DNA of 64,000 bases from an uncultured Eubacteriales bacterium (GCA_900316455.1 ONCX01000025.1:25093-89092), one strand, 5' to 3'. Shown: positions 36,660 through 47,039, numbered from the stretch's first letter. Numbers and translations: made by a program. Notes: generated from the sequence alone by a model not told the origin.

Positions 36660-37028
36660 TCATGTTTTTGCCCTGGGCTTTGCAAGAAGCGCGCAGAGAT
36701 AGCCGAATATGACAGCGGCGGCAATTCCGCCAGCCGTTCGGGTCACTCCGCCGGTGAACGCGCCGAGAAGTCCCTTTTCCTTTACGCCCTCACGCGCTCC
36801 CTCGGCGAGAGCGTGTCCGAATCCGGTAAGCGGCACGCTTGCCCCCGCGCCAGCGAAGTCGGCTATGGGCTTGTAAATTCCTATGGCGCTGAGAATAACG
36901 CCTGCCGTGACAAAGCTGACGAGTATTCTGCCCGGGGTGAGATTTGTCCTGTCAATGAGGATCTGCCCTATCGCGCAAAGCGCGCCGCCAACGGCAAAGA
37001 CCTTGAGATACTCCAAAAATATCTGCAT
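36660..37028 (-). CDS. spoVAE: Stage V sporulation protein AE
   Basis: A 122-residue membrane protein with three to four hydrophobic segments and the SpoVAE pattern: FLEYLKVFAVGGALCAIGQILIDRT, LTPGRILVSFVTAGVILSAIGIY, GASVPLTGFGHALAEGAREGVKEKGLLGAFTGG and a final GYLCALLAKPRAK. SpoVA proteins form the channel that moves dipicolinic acid into the forespore and out on germination. The usual neighbours spoVAC and spoVAD are not adjacent. The gene is strong evidence that the organism is, or descends from, a spore former. Confidence 0.93.
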   Translation of the reverse strand: MQIFLEYLKVFAVGGALCAIGQILIDRTNLTPGRILVSFVTAGVILSAIGIYKPIADFAGAGASVPLTGFGHALAEGAREGVKEKGLLGAFTGGVTRTAGGIAAAVIFGYLCALLAKPRAKT

Positions 37029-37213
37029 ATTCCGTCAAATCAACCTTTCCAACTGTATTCAATAATAGTATTTGATGATTTTCCCAAATAATTCGCATGA
37101 ATTTGTAAATTGTTATTCAAATTTTGTTCAATTCACTTGCACACGTGGCTGATTTATTATATAATTATAATTACATTTATTATTTGAGAAAGCTTTCAGA
37201 GGTGTTATTATAT

Positions 37214-39739
37214 ATGGCATTCGCACCTATCCCCGAATACGAGGGGAAATCGCCCTATGTGTTCATATCGTACGCACAGCAGGACGAGAGGATTGCATAC
37301 GCTGTCGCCGTAAAAATGTACAACGAGGGATTCAGGCTGTGGAGCAGCGCCGCGTGCGGAAACCCGTCCGCCATGCGACTTTCCGAGCGTTTGAGCAATT
37401 CTTATGTTGTGATGGTTTTTCTTTCCAAAAGCTATCTGAAATTCGCTTCTGACAGGGAATTCGAGCCTCGCGCCGTAATGAACAGCCCAAAGCAGAAAAT
37501 TGTCGTCTGTCTCGACGATACCCCGCTTGGTACGGAATGGAACACGGTGGATTTTCCAGCCGGTATACGTTACAATCCCGACGTGCCGCAGGGCTTGTGG
37601 CTGAGAATCAATTCGTCCGACGCGTTGGAACGCTGCCGCGGCGCGTGGCCAAAGCGTCCCATACCAGCGCCTTTTGAGGATAAGACTCAGCTTAACATTC
37701 CTTTGGACGAGGACGAGCTTGCGGACGAGATGAAAAGCCTCAACAGCGTTATGAATTCATTCGGAGCCGGACTCGGAGATGACGAGATAAACAATATTTC
37801 ACTCTTCCGTAAAAGCGAGCCGGAAACGGATAAATTCAGGTGGCCGGAGAAGGTCGAGCCTTCGCAGGAGCAGGAGTATTATTCATTAGAGAATCTCATA
37901 GACAATTCGCCCATGCCCGTTTCTCCCGAAAAGAAGCAGTACGACAGCATGAGGGGACTTATCGAGCGCTTCATGGAAAAAAGCGGCAGAGCAAGGGAAG
38001 AAGAACAGAACCGTTCGGAAGGAGAATTCAATGGCAACGATAAAAAACGCAGTATGCCGGTTTCCGGAAATACCTACAGCGAGTACCGCGCCGTTCCCAA
38101 GAATGAATTTGATTCTGTGGATCTTTCCAAGGACACGTCGTCCGCTCCTGTTGTAATAACCGAATCCTCCGCTCCATCGCCGATAACTCTGGATTACGGC
38201 GAGGAAACTGAAATAGCCGCCTACAGCATGACGCGGAGCAAGGGACGCGCCGACCGCGTTTCCGAGATAGTCTTTTATTCCTCCGGCAGACAGCGGCCTG
38301 AGCCTCAGCCGGTCTACAACGAGGTAGCAAGCAACGACGTTAAGCCGGAGCAGCCCGCATCTCCCGCGCAGCCCGATTTCGCGCCGAAAAAGGACAAAAA
38401 AGCCCCCGATCAGCAGAAGCCGGTATTTGAAAAAATCGTTGACGACCGCAAGTTCATCAAGTCCACAGAGGACAATATAGAGGACGCAAAGCTGACATAC
38501 CACCTCGGCAGTCTGTTTGACGGGTTCGACGAAAGCGACTATGCGCAGGACGAACCGGAACCCAAGCCCGTGCCGGAAAGCAAGCCGGATCCTCTGCCTG
38601 AAAAGCAATCCGAACCGCCGGTATTTGAGCCTGTCGATCACACTCCGGTGAGATTCACGGACGACGATATCCCGCTGCCCGCACTCAGCTTTGAGCCTAA
38701 GATTCAGCAGCCGCTATTTGACATTATTGATGAAAAGCCGAAGCCGTTCGCGCCCGCGCCCGAGTATCACAAGCGCACGCTTTCCAAGCCGCGCAGACGG
38801 TATATAGTACAGGTCAGGAGAGGCGTGCGTCACATCGAATACGACGATGAGATGTACGAGGTCAACGGCAGATGGATTCCAGGGCACATTTACCACAGGC
38901 TTATGCCGGGGGCAAAATATACCAATATACGCAGGATTACGAGAACCACAAAGCAGGAGCCGCGCACACAGTTCCCACTGAGCCGTCCCTCTCCGGAGCT
39001 TAATTCTGGCAGCAAGCTGTACAGCGCCGTCAACACATTCTTCTCCCCGTCGCAGCGCGGAGCTTCTTCTGGCGAGGGGATATCCGACGGGGTTCGCGTG
39101 GCAATGCGCGAGCGGTACGAGGTGCGCAGGGAAGAGGCTATCAGACAATTCGAGGAGACGCAGGCTGTTTCACCCCAGTCCTCTGTGTCCCAGACAAAGA
39201 ATCAGCCCCCTGCCGACGGTGAAAACATTCCGGCGCGCAAGCATAAATTCTCTCACGACGGCGGCATAAAGAAGTCGCTCATGGCGAACATGGAGACTCC
39301 CGTGAATGTCGAGGCTGAGGAAAGCCACAGGCAGTATGGAGCCAGAGCGGAGGCTGTCGCGGAAGCGGCGGCGCAGCCGGAGCCGGATGGCAAGAAATCG
39401 AAGAAAAAAGACGAGAAGGCGGCAAAGAAAGCGGCTAAGAAGGCTGCCGAAAAGGCGGCTCAGAAAAAGGCTGAATCCAAGAAAAACGACAAGAAGAGCA
39501 AAGAAAAGTCCGCAGACGGCAAGCGCGGAGGCGAAAAGCAGCCCGAACAGATACATCCTCCGACAGCGGCGGCGGCATTTGCCGATGTGGACGAGGACAG
39601 CCTTATCGAAATGCCAAGGCAGAACCTTCCGTGGTTAAAGCTCGACCCGACCGCTTACAGCAGCATGAATCTCAGCGAGATTCTCTTCGGAGAGAACAGG
39701 GATTCCGCTAAGAATTCCAAGAAGAAAAAGAAGAAGTAA
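37214..39739 (+). CDS. TIR-domain protein with long disordered region and lysine-rich tail
   Basis: Residues 8-140 form a bacterial TIR (TIR_2) domain: SPYVFISYAQQDERIAYAVA (about 12-31), GFRLWSS, a VVMVFLSKSYL strand and DREFEPRAV, whose Glu is the candidate catalytic residue of NADase TIRs. From about 190 to 515 the chain is acidic, proline-rich and probably disordered. A small basic, Tyr-rich globular segment follows (about 520-580, RYIVQVRRGVRHIEYDDE and GRWIPGHIYHRL), then an Ala/Lys-rich tail with repeats such as KKAAKKAAEKAA and a final poly-Lys. No membrane segment is seen. I start at the ATG behind AGAGGTG (841 residues); an in-frame ATG 30 codons upstream has no ribosome site. It stands alone, with no partner effector. 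Confidence 0.8.
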   Translation: MAFAPIPEYEGKSPYVFISYAQQDERIAYAVAVKMYNEGFRLWSSAACGNPSAMRLSERLSNSYVVMVFLSKSYLKFASDREFEPRAVMNSPKQKIVVCLDDTPLGTEWNTVDFPAGIRYNPDVPQGLWLRINSSDALERCRGAWPKRPIPAPFEDKTQLNIPLDEDELADEMKSLNSVMNSFGAGLGDDEINNISLFRKSEPETDKFRWPEKVEPSQEQEYYSLENLIDNSPMPVSPEKKQYDSMRGLIERFMEKSGRAREEEQNRSEGEFNGNDKKRSMPVSGNTYSEYRAVPKNEFDSVDLSKDTSSAPVVITESSAPSPITLDYGEETEIAAYSMTRSKGRADRVSEIVFYSSGRQRPEPQPVYNEVASNDVKPEQPASPAQPDFAPKKDKKAPDQQKPVFEKIVDDRKFIKSTEDNIEDAKLTYHLGSLFDGFDESDYAQDEPEPKPVPESKPDPLPEKQSEPPVFEPVDHTPVRFTDDDIPLPALSFEPKIQQPLFDIIDEKPKPFAPAPEYHKRTLSKPRRRYIVQVRRGVRHIEYDDEMYEVNGRWIPGHIYHRLMPGAKYTNIRRITRTTKQEPRTQFPLSRPSPELNSGSKLYSAVNTFFSPSQRGASSGEGISDGVRVAMRERYEVRREEAIRQFEETQAVSPQSSVSQTKNQPPADGENIPARKHKFSHDGGIKKSLMANMETPVNVEAEESHRQYGARAEAVAEAAAQPEPDGKKSKKKDEKAAKKAAKKAAEKAAQKKAESKKNDKKSKEKSADGKRGGEKQPEQIHPPTAAAAFADVDEDSLIEMPRQNLPWLKLDPTAYSSMNLSEILFGENRDSAKNSKKKKKK

Positions 39740-39756
39740 TTTTTTATGAGTAATTC

Positions 39757-39793
39757 AAATCCGGCGAGGAAAAAATCCGAGCCGGATTTTTTT
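39757..39793 (+). terminator. Terminator after the TIR gene
   Basis: AAATCCGGC pairs with GCCGGATTT across a 15-base loop and runs into seven T. Confidence 0.88.
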
Positions 39794-39896
39794 ACACTCA
39801 GATAGAAAATGTATTGTTTTGAATTTTTCAAATTTTGAATTTTTTATAAACTTTGCTGCAGCGGCGTTTCTTCGCGATTGTTTTGATATAAAAAGC

Positions 39897-39925
39897 TTGA
39901 ATTATTTTATTTATTATGGTAAAAT
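39897..39925 (+). promoter_or_regulatory. Promoter of the fibro-slime operon
   Basis: TTGAAT and TAAAAT are 17 bases apart, with a TGG extension before the -10 box. The GTG start is about 90 bases downstream. Confidence 0.6.
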
Positions 39926-40014
39926 TATTATAAGTGTAGCAGTAAATATGTTTATTATCAACAAACGATAATTGCTTATAGATTAATAATTGTCATTGAA
40001 AGGAGTTTTGCCGT

Positions 40015-42760
40015 GTGAATAATAATTCCAACAGAAGATTTAATCCGCATTACCGCAGTACGGTTTATAAGCAGAATAACAGGCAATCATACGGCAAAAG
40101 GGAAAACGCGGCAAAAAGGAATAATACGCCTGTCCGTGAAAGCAAAAAAAGCGGCGGCGCAAGGTTTATCGCGGCGATTCTTATTTTTGGTCTGTTCCTT
40201 TCGATTGCCGGAACCAATATCGTCTCGATAGCGGATCTGCTGAACGTAAGAGCCGCGCAGCCCGCCGTTATTGATGGGTATGAATATTACGACGCGGATC
40301 TGACGCTCTATGATTATTATGACGACGCATGCTTAGATTCAAGCAATTATTCAACTAAGAATTCCGCAAATCAGAGGTTCGGCTACTTCAACAATGCCCT
40401 AATTGCCGACGATTATGTTTCCGGCGCAACATCGGATACGAATGAAACATACGAGGATCTGAACAATCTCTATCCCACGCCGGATCACCCTTATACCTAT
40501 TATCCTCTTTACCTCGGTCTTCAGCATCAATCCAAGCAGCCGGATATATTCAAGTCCGGCACAAAGAATTACTTCGGCAGTTGGAACGACGTTGTTCTGA
40601 ATGACTACAATTACAGCCTTTCAGCCAACGCGCAGGCAAAGGACAACGACGCCATGACCACGCCAAATCTTGTCAACGATACCTTTACCTCCACAGTGAC
40701 ACAGGAAAACGGTGTGGAGCTTCCCTACTTCTCTTCGACATTTCCGGGAAAAAACTTCACGTATACGTGGAACAGCGGAAATTCAACAAAAACGTATCAC
40801 CCCGGAGAGGTTCAGGCTAAGAGAACATTCCGCTTCAGAAGGCATTCCGCTGACGTCGGCGACAGCGATTCCGATAACTATGGATATTATGTATTTGACA
40901 GCCGTTATGACGGGTATATTGTCAGCAGTGACGGCAAAACATTCACAACAGCTACCTTAGGCACGACTGTTGCAAACAGCAATACTGTGTCAGGACATTA
41001 CAACGATGAGACTGGCAGCGCGGGCTTTTTCCCTCTCGGTCAGGATAATTACGGCTTCGGGGCTAAATTTGATATCAATTTCACCATGACGGACGACGGA
41101 TATTCACCTGTGCTCGTGAACGGCAACAGGGTACCCATGAAGTTTACATTCAGCGGCGACGACGACGTTCGGGTGTTTATCGACGGCGAGCTTGCGCTTG
41201 ACGTAGGCGGCGCGCACGGCAGAGTAGAGGCGAGCATAGATTTTTCGACAAAGCGCACCAGCGTGACCAAGGCAAAGAAGCCGTCCGCGCTCGATTATTC
41301 CAAGGCAAAGGGAAACATCGGGGACAGCGACCTTATTTCTACCACAACCCTTTACGACGGCACAACCGTGAGCGGCGTTCAGGAAAGCATCGAGGGTCTT
41401 CTCAGCCGCCACAATGTTTACGGTGACCCGACAAAGTCCCACAAGCTGACTGTGTTCTATATGGAACGCGGGAGATTAAACTCGAACTGCATGATAACCT
41501 TTAACTTCGACCTTGCCGACACAATCGCGGTAAACAACAATATCGACGCGTCAAATGTAAATCCCGTACTCAGGAACGCGGCTGTCGATACTGCAAAGCA
41601 TGAGGGAATAGAGTACATTCTCGTCAACAAGGGCGCAAGCACCACCACGCCAAGTCCTGACGACGGCAAGACCGGCGAAGCTCTGACTGCGGAGCTTCCG
41701 TCTGAGAATACCGATCCGGAAACCAACGCCGTCTATGTGAAGTATTACGATGGAAGCACGGAACTGATCCGCTACAGAACCGTGGCGAGGTCGGGAGACA
41801 CCGTCGAGCTTGTGTCAAGCCCTCCGGGGCGCTCCGGATACAGATTTACAGGCTGGGCGACAAGCAGCGGCGGCGCTGTGGTTTACAGTCCGCGGCTCGG
41901 AAACACCGTGACGCTAACCTCGGATCTTTCGCTTTACGCTGTCTGGGAAGAAGCGCCGGTCGTGGTAAATCTTAATACTCCGTATGTGCCTACCGTGATT
42001 GTGTTTGTCAACAAAGACGCGAATATGGTTAGTGGAAACATGGGGCCGCTGTATTTCGGTACCGCGCCGACATTTGAAACCGTAACCGTGGACAGCAGAC
42101 AGTTTGTTTTCAGCAATTACACCTCCGCCTTTGCCAAAACGCGTGATGAAAGCTATAATGTGGCATTCAGGTACAAATGGGGTACAAACGATTCATGCAT
42201 GGGTCGGCGTCAAGGCGGACTATTACGTATACGTAACCAATCTTGACGGCAGCGAATCCGTCTACAGATTCAACGGGACTCAGTTCAACCGCAGCATAGC
42301 TTACTTTTGCCACACGACAAACGGCAGCGGGAATTATGAGGGACTAAGCTCCTCAAACTGGGAGGGAAATAGCGACTGGACGGAGTTTTACTACAAGGTT
42401 AAGCTCTCTCCTGCCAGAGCGCCTGATTACACTCCTTCGTCGGAATATCTTTTTGAATCGGTGAAAGTTCGCAATTTTGCCGAAAGCGGCATTGATGAGA
42501 GCGAGCTGCCTTATCTGATAACTGTTGATGAGAATGGGATTTATCATATACCGGTTTACAGCGGCGCGGGCGACGTTCCGTCCTCAGCGACTGTGCCGAC
42601 CGGAAAGATCAGCTCCTATTCGCTCCCGAATTTCGACATAAATTTCAAGGTTTACGCGGTGCAGGTTGAATCCGACAGTGAGACGTATAATTCAGACGTC
42701 CGCGCAAAGCTGCACACCGTGATGAGTTATTCCACTACAGCCCCCACTTCCGGAAGCTGA
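40015..42760 (+). pseudogene. Fibro-slime domain surface protein with a +1 frameshift near 42190
   Basis: The frame opens at a GTG behind AAAGGAG. A basic head and a transmembrane segment (about 49-72) lead into an exported region; a fibro-slime (PA14-like) domain occupies about 340-490, with AKFDINFTMTDDGYSPVLVNG, FTFSGDDDVRVFIDGELALDVGGAHG and LTVFYMERG. A Listeria-Bacteroides (Flg_new) repeat follows (YVKYYDGSTELIRYRT to YAVWEE, about 575-645). Near 42185-42195 the frame is lost: GTNDS is followed by an unrelated 13-residue tail and TGA, whereas the next frame continues HAWVGVKADYYVYVTNLDGSE to a stop at 42760. Removing one base gives 914 intact residues. This is a one-base insertion, a sequencing error or a real break. 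Confidence 0.82.
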
Positions 42761-42773
42761 GGATGGTGACGCA

Positions 42774-43841
42774 ATGAGAACAAAAAGAAGCATAAAATTC
42801 TGGACAGTCGCGCTTTTTCTGATATCTGTGGTTCTTGTCGCCGCGTTAAGCGTTTCAGTCGCCAGGGCATTCCTGAATGACAAAACGACCGAACGCGAGA
42901 ATAAATTCTATGGCTCCGCCGATCTGCTCGGCGAAATAATTGAGGAAAATTACAGCGTCACAAAGGCGGAAAACAGCTTTCCCGACGTGCCTGTGATAAA
43001 GGATCCCCGCGTCTACAACAAGAGCGAGGACGGCATGGAGATGTACACCGGAGTGCGGCTCGATTTCTACGTCTACTGCTATGAAAGCAAGACTCCGGGA
43101 GCTGACGGAAGCTATATCAAGGTTCCGTATAACGTTTTTGAGCGGTTCGTTGACATACGGCGTTCGGTATGCGACACGAGCGGCGATGAGACAGGCACGG
43201 TTTCATTCCCGAAGAGCGAAGAGAACGTGAAGTCATCGATGAACGGAATCAGTGAACTCATGCCGGACACGGCGCAGCTCACCGCGCAGCAATACAACGA
43301 TTCGACAGGCTGGTATGAATATGACCTCAGCGGACTTTCTGGCTTCGACAGCAGCGCGAGGTATTTCTTCTATAACAAGAAGCTTTGGGCTTACAAGGGC
43401 GCGGACTGGACGGGGAGCATATATCAGGAAAAAACGTCCGTGCTTTTTTCCAAGGTCATGATGCGGAAGGGCATAATGATAAACGCCACTCCCGCAGCAA
43501 CTACCACAACGTCGAGAATTGACGATCACGGCGTCGAGTATTACACAGTAGGCTCGGAGAATTTCACGCAGACTGATTTAAACGCGGCGATTTACGCTTA
43601 TGACGAACAAAACAGCCGTTTTCCTCTGGACATTTACACATCAGTAGAATCGGATAATAGTGCGCGTAAGATTTTCAACGGGTTCATGTATAAAATACTC
43701 ATCAGCGGATACGGAGTCAATGCGGAGTATACAAAGCAGGCTGCGGAATCGGCTGGCAAGGCGACAAATCAGGAGGCGTTTGAGCGCGTGCGGGACGGTC
43801 TGAAAGAAATTCCGGCGGCAGCCGCGGCAATTGATTCGTAA
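42774..43841 (+). CDS. Exported single-span protein partnered with the fibro-slime protein
   Basis: A 355-residue protein that I do not recognise. A basic N-terminus and one long hydrophobic helix (about 10-30, FWTVALFLISVVLVAALSVS) are followed by ARAFLNDKTTERENKFYGSADLLGEIIE, which resembles the start of TasA/SipW-type matrix or pilin-like proteins that are processed by dedicated signal peptidases. The rest is extracellular, Tyr/Ser-rich and beta-like, including two YEYDL/YFFYNKKLWAYKG segments. The ATG lies 13 bases after the upstream frame, with a GAGG site in the gap, so the two genes form an operon. A role as a structural partner in a surface layer or biofilm matrix is inferred. Confidence 0.65.
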   Translation: MRTKRSIKFWTVALFLISVVLVAALSVSVARAFLNDKTTERENKFYGSADLLGEIIEENYSVTKAENSFPDVPVIKDPRVYNKSEDGMEMYTGVRLDFYVYCYESKTPGADGSYIKVPYNVFERFVDIRRSVCDTSGDETGTVSFPKSEENVKSSMNGISELMPDTAQLTAQQYNDSTGWYEYDLSGLSGFDSSARYFFYNKKLWAYKGADWTGSIYQEKTSVLFSKVMMRKGIMINATPAATTTTSRIDDHGVEYYTVGSENFTQTDLNAAIYAYDEQNSRFPLDIYTSVESDNSARKIFNGFMYKILISGYGVNAEYTKQAAESAGKATNQEAFERVRDGLKEIPAAAAAIDS

Positions 43842-43933
43842 AGAAGGATAAATTAAAGAAATATCAAGCAAGCCGCCAGCTGCGGTTTTAGCTTCAGATA
43901 AATCATAACACAGCACGGAGGCTGATATACATT

Positions 43934-46188
43934 ATGAATTACGGCAGGATAAAGTCCTTTAACATTGAGGGCAGCCGCGTTGAAATTGCCTTTGAGAACG
44001 CCGTGGGCTATATTACGGCGGTTACGGAGGAAATAATCAACGTATTCTCACCCTTCAAACCGGAATGCAATCATTCATTCGCCATCGAGGGAGACAAGTC
44101 AAAGCACGTCCATGTCATAGCGAATATGGTAGGGAGCTATATGGTCATTTCCACGTCAAAGCTCGCCATCTATGTTTATGACAACTTTATGATTAAATTC
44201 ATGCAGTCGGACGGCACGCTTATCTGCCGCGACTTCAAGGGCGTGCGCGAAGCGCAGGGCGTTGCGGTGATCTCTCAGGAGGCTATCGAGCAGGCACGCA
44301 TGGAGGGATTGAGGGCGATGAATATTTCTACGGTTTAGGCGACAAGTACAGCTTCCTCAACAAGAAAGGCTATGAATTCGAGATGTGGAACAGCGATATT
44401 CCCGATCCGCACTACGAGTCCATGCGCAGTCTTTACAAATCCATGCCATTCGTGATAGTTCACCGTGAAAAGGTTGATTACGGAATATTCTTCGACAATC
44501 ATCACCGCACTCAATTCGATCTCGGCAAGGAAAACACAGGCTACTATTCATTCTCCGCCGACGACGGCAACCTCGATTATTACCTTATTTCAGGCGATTC
44601 AATCAAGGACGTCGTGAGCGGGTATACATACCTCACCGGAACCACGCCGCTGCCGCAGCTCTGGACTCTCGGCTATCAGCAGTGCCGCTGGTCATACGAG
44701 AACCGCGACGAGCTTATTTCCGTAGCCAAAAATATGAGGGACAATGAGATTCCCTGCGACGTGCTTTACTGCGACATTGACTACATGGACAATTTCAAGG
44801 TGTTCACGTGGGGCGAAAAGCAGTATCCGCGCCACAAGGAAATGATAGACCTTTTAGCAAGGAACGGATTCAAGGTAGTTACGATAATTGACCCCGGCGT
44901 AAAGAAGGAAAAGGGCTATCAGGTCTATGACGAGGGCATAAGAAACGACTTCTTTGTTCACAACGCCGACGGCTCGGTCTATGAGAATGTGGTATGGCCG
45001 GGGGATTCGGTGTTTCCCGATTTCGGCAGACGAGCGGTCCGGAACTGGTGGGCTGACAATCTGCGCGTAATGACCGCCGACGGAGTTGCCGGTATCTGGA
45101 ACGACATGAACGAGCCGGCGAGCTTTCGCGGCGAGATTCCACAGGACATTGTATTCTGCGACGAGGAACGCAGGACGACCCACGGCGAAATGCACAACGT
45201 CTACGGCTCGTTGATGAGCAAGGCGACGTATGAGGGAATAAAGCGGCAGACAGGCAGACGTCCGTTTGTCATAACCCGCGCATGCTACAGCGGCGCACAG
45301 AAGTACACAACCGGCTGGACGGGTGACAATCAGAGCCACTGGTCGCACCTGAGATATTCCATAGCCCAGATGTGCAGTCTCGGACTCAGCGGAATGGCGT
45401 TCATAGGCTCGGACGTTGGCGGCTTCGGCTCGAACTGCACGCCGGAGCTTCTCTGCCGCTGGACGCAGCTCGGCTGCTTCACTCCTCTCTTCCGCAATCA
45501 CGCCGCCAAGGGAACCCGTCATCAGGAGCCGTGGGCATTTGACAGGAAAACTCTCGAAATCTGCCGTAAGTATATCCGTCTGCGCTACAGGCTTATCCCT
45601 TACATCTACGACTGCTTCCATGAGACAGAAAGCACCGGTCTGCCGGTTTTCCGTCCGCTCGTGCTGGAATTCCAGAAGGACAATAACGTGCTTGAGATAA
45701 ACGATCAGTTCATGGTCGGACAGTGGCTTATGGTAGCGCCGGTTGTAGATCAGGGCAGAGTCAGCCGCGACGTATATCTTCCCAAGGGATGCAACTGGTA
45801 TGACTTCCACACGGGCGAGAAATTCCCCGGCGGCACACGTATACTCCGCGAGGCGCCGCTCGATACCTGCCCGATTTACGTGCGCGAGGGAGCGGTTATT
45901 CCAATGTGGCCGGTGATGAATTACGTCGGCGAAAAGAAGGTTGACTGTCTGGAGCTTGTGGTCTACGGCGGCGACGGCGAATATCTCCACTATCAGGATA
46001 ACGGCGTTGACTTCGCCTACCGCGACGGCGAATATAATATTTACAGATTTGTGAGCAGGCGTGGCTGTCTCTCAGTCGAACAGATAAAATCAGGCTATTC
46101 CGAGAGATACGAGCGTTTCAAAATCAATCTCAGCGGCAAGCTCTTCAACGTCAAATTCACCGGAAGAAAGCTCAACGCGATTCGCTGA
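43934..46188 (+). pseudogene. GH31 alpha-glucosidase with a -1 frameshift near 44315
   Basis: The N-terminal beta-sandwich of a GH31 enzyme opens at an ATG behind CGGAGG and runs in one frame to EQARMEG (about residue 126), then hits TAG at 44336. The other frame carries GDEYFYGLGDKYSFLNKKGYEFEMWNSD, which is the conserved GH31 entry, and continues through the barrel: nucleophile Asp in GIWNDMNEPASF, acid/base Asp in TGWTGDNQSHW, and FRNHAAKGTRHQEPW, to TGA at 46188. Restoring one base gives 751 residues, the normal size. The family hydrolyses terminal alpha-1,4 or alpha-1,6 glucose and would complement the phosphorylase. A later start at 44383 lacks the N-terminal domain, so the gene as written is inactive unless the base is a sequence error. 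Confidence 0.88.
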
Positions 46189-46210
46189 TATTAATTACAT
46201 TCATAAAAGA

Positions 46211-46264
46211 ACAATATCCGGATATTCCACACCGATTCAGATGCGGGATATCCGGATATTTTTT
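46211..46264 (+). terminator. Terminator after the GH31 gene
   Basis: AATATCCGGATAT pairs with ATATCCGGATATT across a 20-base loop and continues into TTTTTTT. Confidence 0.88.
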
Positions 46265-46275
46265 TGCTTCTGACG

Positions 46276-46935
46276 TCATCTTCTGAGATATTCGGAGGAC
46301 ACGGGAAAATTAAAATATGTATCGGGATAAGGCTCGTTTTTGAGGGTGAAATGCCACCATTCGCAGTCGATAGGGACAAATCCGTTTCTCACCATTACCC
46401 TTTGAAGCGCCATACGGTTTTTGAACTGCTCGTCGGTAATGCCTTTGTAATCGGGGTGAGAAACCTCGCTGAAAAGATCGAACGGACTGCCCATATCCAC
46501 CTCTTTGCCTGTTTTCATGTCGAGCAGCGTGAGGTCTACCGTGCTGCCCCTGCTGTGGCTCGACTGCTTGGCGATATATCCCAATGCGAAAAGCTCCTGC
46601 TTTTGCAGGTCGGGGTAAAAATACGGCTTCATTCTTACGTCCTGATCCTCTATGCCCCACAGCACAAAGTGCTTAACGGCGCAGGCGGGACGGTACGCGT
46701 CGAAAATCTTCAGCCTGTAGCCCTGAACCAGCATCTCGCTGCTTACGGATTTCAGAGCGCGCGCCGCTTCTATTGTGAGCAGCGCGCAAGGCTCCTCGTA
46801 CCCGTCTATGCGCTCGCCTATGAAATTGTAGCTTGAATAATAGCGTATCTCCTGCACGATATGCGGCACATAATCCGCAAGCACCACAAATCCCGAAGGA
46901 TCCATTGTAACGTCGTTTCTGTATTCCGTTTTCAT
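46276..46935 (-). CDS. D-Ala-D-Ala dipeptidase of the VanX family
   Basis: A 219-residue zinc dipeptidase. The zinc and catalytic motifs are SSHSRGSTVDLTL (about 141-153, the S-x-H-x6-D motif) and CEWWHF (about 204-209, the E-x-x-H motif), and YRPACAVKHF is the helix with the conserved Arg. Outside glycopeptide-resistance clusters such enzymes recycle or trim peptidoglycan dipeptides. No vanH, vanA/B ligase or two-component genes are near, so a resistance role is not supported. There is no signal peptide, so it acts in the cytoplasm. It has its own promoter. Confidence 0.9.
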   Translation of the reverse strand: MKTEYRNDVTMDPSGFVVLADYVPHIVQEIRYYSSYNFIGERIDGYEEPCALLTIEAARALKSVSSEMLVQGYRLKIFDAYRPACAVKHFVLWGIEDQDVRMKPYFYPDLQKQELFALGYIAKQSSHSRGSTVDLTLLDMKTGKEVDMGSPFDLFSEVSHPDYKGITDEQFKNRMALQRVMVRNGFVPIDCEWWHFTLKNEPYPDTYFNFPVSSEYLRR

Positions 46936-46966
46936 CGCGTTGCCTCCGTAAGTCTTATTTATTCTT

Positions 46967-46995
46967 AGTTTATCATATACTTATTGATAATTCAA
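46967..46995 (-). promoter_or_regulatory. Promoter of the VanX-family gene
   Basis: On the minus strand TTGAAT and TAAACT are 17 bases apart with a TGA extension before the -10 box. Confidence 0.5.
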
Positions 46996-47039
46996 CAATA
47001 AAAATAAAATTTGCGGATTGCACAGCGTTTTTTTATTCT

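Noticed and set aside
44300-44340. Programmed -1 frameshift in the GH31 gene.
   Set aside because: No X-XXY-YYZ slippery sequence is visible at the junction, and the family is not known for recoding.
44854-45990. A long ORF on the minus strand opposite the GH31 gene.
   Set aside because: It is the mirror image of a strongly conserved GH31 reading frame, has no ribosome site and resembles no protein family.
46276-46935. A glycopeptide-resistance gene cluster.
   Set aside because: Only the dipeptidase is present; no vanH, ligase or regulator genes are nearby.
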